Part shown: positions 61,235-64,000 of the stretch, one piece after another
Numbering within the stretch: the stretch's first letter is position 1
Layout of the letters: each line of letters opens with the position of its first letter
Source: Paragonimus skrjabini miyazakii
Taxonomy: Eukaryota > Platyhelminthes > Trematoda > Plagiorchiida > Troglotrematidae
Direction of reading: 5' to 3'
DNA: 64,000 bases
NCBI GenBank assembly: GCA_014338405.1
Contig: JTDE01014690.1
Location: forward strand, 1-64,000
Position numbers and translations under genes: made by a program
The notes under the pieces: generated by a model
What the model saw: the letters and a program-made list of their open reading frames with translations, nothing else
The model's database searches: none
What the model was told of the DNA's origin: nothing

Positions 61235-61880
61235 CCCTCATGAAGGTCTGAGTATACGTTCACGCTAATAGCTGACTTAGGCTATCAAAATCTCAGAATA
61301 CAGCATGCGTTCTCATTAGGGGTTATTGCAACCTCTTTCATTTGAGCTGTGAAGAACGTTTGAGTATGCATTCACACTAGTCGAGGTTTCAACCTCATTC
61401 ACCTAAGCTATGGATGACGTCTTAGAGTGCAGTATATGTTCACACTAGTAGCTGATTCACTTGACTGACTTAGGCTATCAACAATGTCTCAGCATACAGT
61501 ATGCTCTACCGGCGTCTGTGTATGAATTATAGGTTCATAGTAGTGGCTGCGCCAACCGATTGAATTAGGTCATCAACAACGTCTTAGCATGCAGTGTGCG
61601 TGCACAGTATTGACTATCCCATCCTCATTCACTTAAGCTATGAAGCACGATTGAGTACGCAGTATAGATTCACACGGGTAGATGTTTCAACCTCGTTCAT
61701 TTAATCTACGAAGATGGTCTCAGTAGGAGCTGCTCCACCCGATTGACTTAAGCTATCAACAACGTCTCAACATGCAGTATGCGTTCACCCTATTACCTGC
61801 TCAATCCGGTTGACTTAAGTTATGATCAGCGTTTAGGTATGCAGTATATGTTAACATTAGTAGCTGCTCCTTTCGAACCA
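61235..61880 (+). repeat. satellite-like tandem array, about 66-bp units, array 1
   Basis: About ten diverged units. Two forms tend to alternate: one with TTCAACCTCATTCACTTAAG and one with CCCGATTGACTTAAGCTATC. Both share ACGTCT.AG.ATGCAGTAT and TTCACACTAGTAG. The higher-order period would be about 130 bp. Units are contiguous without spacers. Confidence 0.88.
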
Positions 61881-61883
61881 CTC

Positions 61884-62162
61884 TTACCATGAACAATTCG
61901 GAGGACGAACACATGAGGGAAGCGATGGAAAACCTGTATCTGATGCGTTTGGGGTACATGGTAAACATAATCTTAGACTTCGTTGACTTTCATATGGATT
62001 AGCATATTTTTCTGCATCGCAATAGATACTTGGCGTTCTAAACATCATAATGTGACTGGTTGAGAGGTATACCTCCCGGTGATCGGCAGGCAGCTTGATT
62101 TCATCTGTGTCCTTATATTGTTCCGTATGAACACCACGCAACCTCAGTCTAGTTTGAAACAA
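61884..62162 (-). other. unassigned open frame beside the satellite array
   Basis: A 92-codon minus-strand frame with words such as LPADHREVYLSTSHIMMF. It lies between array 1 and the inverted repeat block. I do not recognise it. It may be another piece of the repeat-block sequence. Confidence 0.3.
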
Positions 62163-62400
62163 TGCAGCCGGATGGATAAAATTTATTTCTGAAGATTCTC
62201 GATGATAGAGTGGGACATGATACCCTTCTCTTACACCATTTCATATACACCGACTATGGAAACAACCATATGATGGTCATTTCCAACCATTTCTAAGAGG
62301 AACGTCACATCGACCAGTATCTACCTGGAATCTTGAACACAGAGAGAAATAGTACAAATATCATATAGACAAGGAAGCTGGGAATGTTGTCATGCATGTT

Positions 62401-62840
62401 TCATTATCAAATGTGTCAGGTTCCTACGTTGGCGATAGAATGTAAGTGCAATATGTATACTGCAACCGGCTTACTCAGACATATCTTCAATATTTTCTGT
62501 TTGTACAACACATTACACCGAGGAACCTGTGAGGTGGGGATCTGAGGGGTGAAGATGTGCAAGCGTTAAATTGAACGACCTACCGATAATGAAACTTAAC
62601 GGTGGTGGCAGTCTATATGCGAGAAAGCAAGAAACAGTCGTCCCACACAGTTACAGGTATTCCCTTTGCACCAAAAAACCTCATGTTCGTAGGAGTTAAA
62701 TAGCTGCCAAGTAGATTGAGATGGTGACCTAAAGTGCTTCTTGGCAAACGAAAACGTCTTGGCTGCAATGATACAGACAGTGCTGTAAACGATCTTCGCA
62801 AGACACGAGGTAGAATATAAAACGCGATAATTACTCATCA
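62401..62840 (-). repeat. repeat block, copy 2 (inverted)
   Basis: On the minus strand it aligns with copy 1 from TTTTCTTTCG (about 60700) to the GTAGGGACTTG region near 61040, and with copy 3 over CGTTCAATTTAACGCTTGCA to TATCGCCAATGTAGG. The minus strand carries open frames at 62613-62801 (FGAKGIPVTVWDDCFLLSRI) and, in another phase, 62596-62841. Confidence 0.8.
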
Positions 62841-63083
62841 CAATGGGAGGTCTGCAAAAAAATTGAGAAAACGACGATCAACATAAACCATATACTTCGA
62901 GGGTGATGTTGAGCATATCATGGGCCCATATGGCATTCGCATCATACCGTGTTGAAGATCCATGGTCAAAGAACCGTAAAGTACAGGAATTGATAATTGG
63001 TGGTCTAAGAGTTGGATTTTAACATAATAGAACATCGCGGAACATACAGATATCCATCTGATATTGGTGACAACATCGATCAA
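62838..63083 (-). other. unassigned open frame upstream of repeat block copy 2
   Basis: An 81-codon minus frame reading MMRMPYGPMICSTSPSKYMV. It ends at TGA, and a second frame continues directly through the block. With 62596-62841 it makes about 480 bp of nearly open minus-strand sequence. No family was recognised. Confidence 0.35.
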
Positions 63084-63149
63084 AAGTTGCTATGCTCACT
63101 TATTAAGTTGTGGCTGCAATAGTACAGGGGAGTCAAACCACTGATGAAC

Positions 63150-63490
63150 AGATCATCGGTAGTTAACCGTAGGTTGTTCAGTTTAACGCTTGCGCATCTT
63201 CACCCCTTAGATCCCCACCTCAAATGTTCCCCGGTGTAATGAACTGTATAAACAGAAATATTGGAGATATGTCTGAGTAAGCCGGTTGCAGTATACATAT
63301 TGCACTTTCATTCTATCACCAATGTAGGAACCTGACTGTTTGCCAAGTACCACTTCATAGTCGTACCTGGAAAGAGAAATCCCGCGAACCAACTCGTCAA
63401 ACTGTTCTCCACCTTAAGAGTTGTATATAGTACAATATACTTGGATTCATTATTAAACATTGCTGCTTTTGATCCATTCAGAGGATGATC
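63150..63490 (+). repeat. repeat block, copy 3 (direct)
   Basis: It is colinear with copy 1 from ATCGGTAGTTA to TATATAGTACAATATACTTG and then passes into the second satellite array. It begins about 320 bp after copy 2, so copies 2 and 3 form a large inverted repeat. Corresponding points in copies 1 and 3 are about 2.28 kb apart. Confidence 0.8.
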
Positions 63491-63494
63491 CCGC

Positions 63495-64000
63495 TGACCT
63501 GGTCAATAAAGAATGTCCTAGTATGCAGTATGCGTTCACATTAGTAGCTGCTTCAACCTGATTTACATGAACCATGATTAACGTCTGTCGGTGCAGCATT
63601 GATTCACATTAGTAGCTACTTGAAACTGATCAACTTCAGCTATGAAGAACGTCTGAATATGCAGTACAGGTTCACACTAATAGATGCTTCAGCATCATTC
63701 AATTAAGCTGTGAATAACGCCTGCGTATGTAGTATATATTCACACCAGCAGCTGCTCCACCCGATTGACTTAGACTATCAACAACGTCTCAGAATGCACT
63801 ATTTGTTCCAAACAGTAACTGCTTCAACCTGATTCAATTGAGCTATGAATTACATCTGAGTATGCACACATACTGGTAGATGCTTCGACTTCGTTTACTT
63901 AAGCTATGAATAACGTCTCAGCATGCAGTATACGATCGCACTAGCAGCTGCTTCACCCGATTGACTTAGACTATCAACAACGTCTCAGACTACAGGATGC
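63495..64000 (+). repeat. satellite-like tandem array, array 2 (runs off window)
   Basis: Same 66-bp unit family as array 1, with words CCCGATTGACTTAGACTATC, AACAACGTCTCAG and TTCACACTAATAG. At least seven units are present and the array is still continuing at the window end. Confidence 0.88.

Noticed and set aside
61235..64000. CRISPR-like array
   Set aside because: Units are contiguous, diverged and without unique spacers, in a eukaryotic context with introns. They are satellite repeats.

Overview
The window looks like a repeat-rich animal genome. A flatworm, most likely a fluke or tapeworm, is my best guess. There is no bacterial-style gene packing: most open reading frames are short and overlap on both strands. 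The only host gene I can reconstruct has eight short exons joined by GT-AG introns of 81 nt to 11 kb. The mobile elements are RTE-type and CR1-type non-LTR retrotransposons and Penelope-like elements with a GIY-YIG domain, a mix common in platyhelminths. The species assignment is inference only.

The host gene lies on the minus strand from the ATG at 47815 to the TAA at 14043. It encodes a four-pass DHHC-type protein S-acyltransferase of the ZDHHC2/15/20 kind, 318 residues in the preferred model and 312 with an alternative acceptor. All exon phases agree. The exons give TM1, TM2, the cysteine-rich domain, a 33-nt micro-exon with the catalytic DHHCPW, TM3, TM4 with TTLE, a PaCCT-like segment and a GDG tail. 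No continuous reading frame covers it, so it appears only when splice sites are read by eye.

Layout by region. 1-8.9 kb: mostly unassigned DNA with two decayed RTE 3' ends. 8.97-12.6 kb: a nearly full-length RTE retrotransposon on the plus strand, broken mainly by nonsense codons. 12.6-14.0 kb: 3' flank of the DHHC gene. 14.0-47.8 kb: the DHHC gene, with introns holding RTE fragments, three Penelope-like remnants (all in the gene's sense direction), a CR1-type RT relic and a TA microsatellite. 47.9-55.3 kb: two CR1-type LINEs head to tail on the minus strand. The tail of the first ends about 70 bp from the DHHC start codon. 55.3-60.7 kb: nothing recognised. 60.7-64.0 kb: a family of related blocks in direct and inverted orientation, alternating with a satellite-like array of about 66-bp units that runs off the window edge.

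The mobile elements appear to be inactive copies. Both CR1 copies have a mutated RT catalytic aspartate motif, and the RTE has six in-frame stops. The likeliest effects of the repeats on the host gene are intron expansion and displacement of its 5' end. No tRNA, rRNA or CRISPR feature could be supported.
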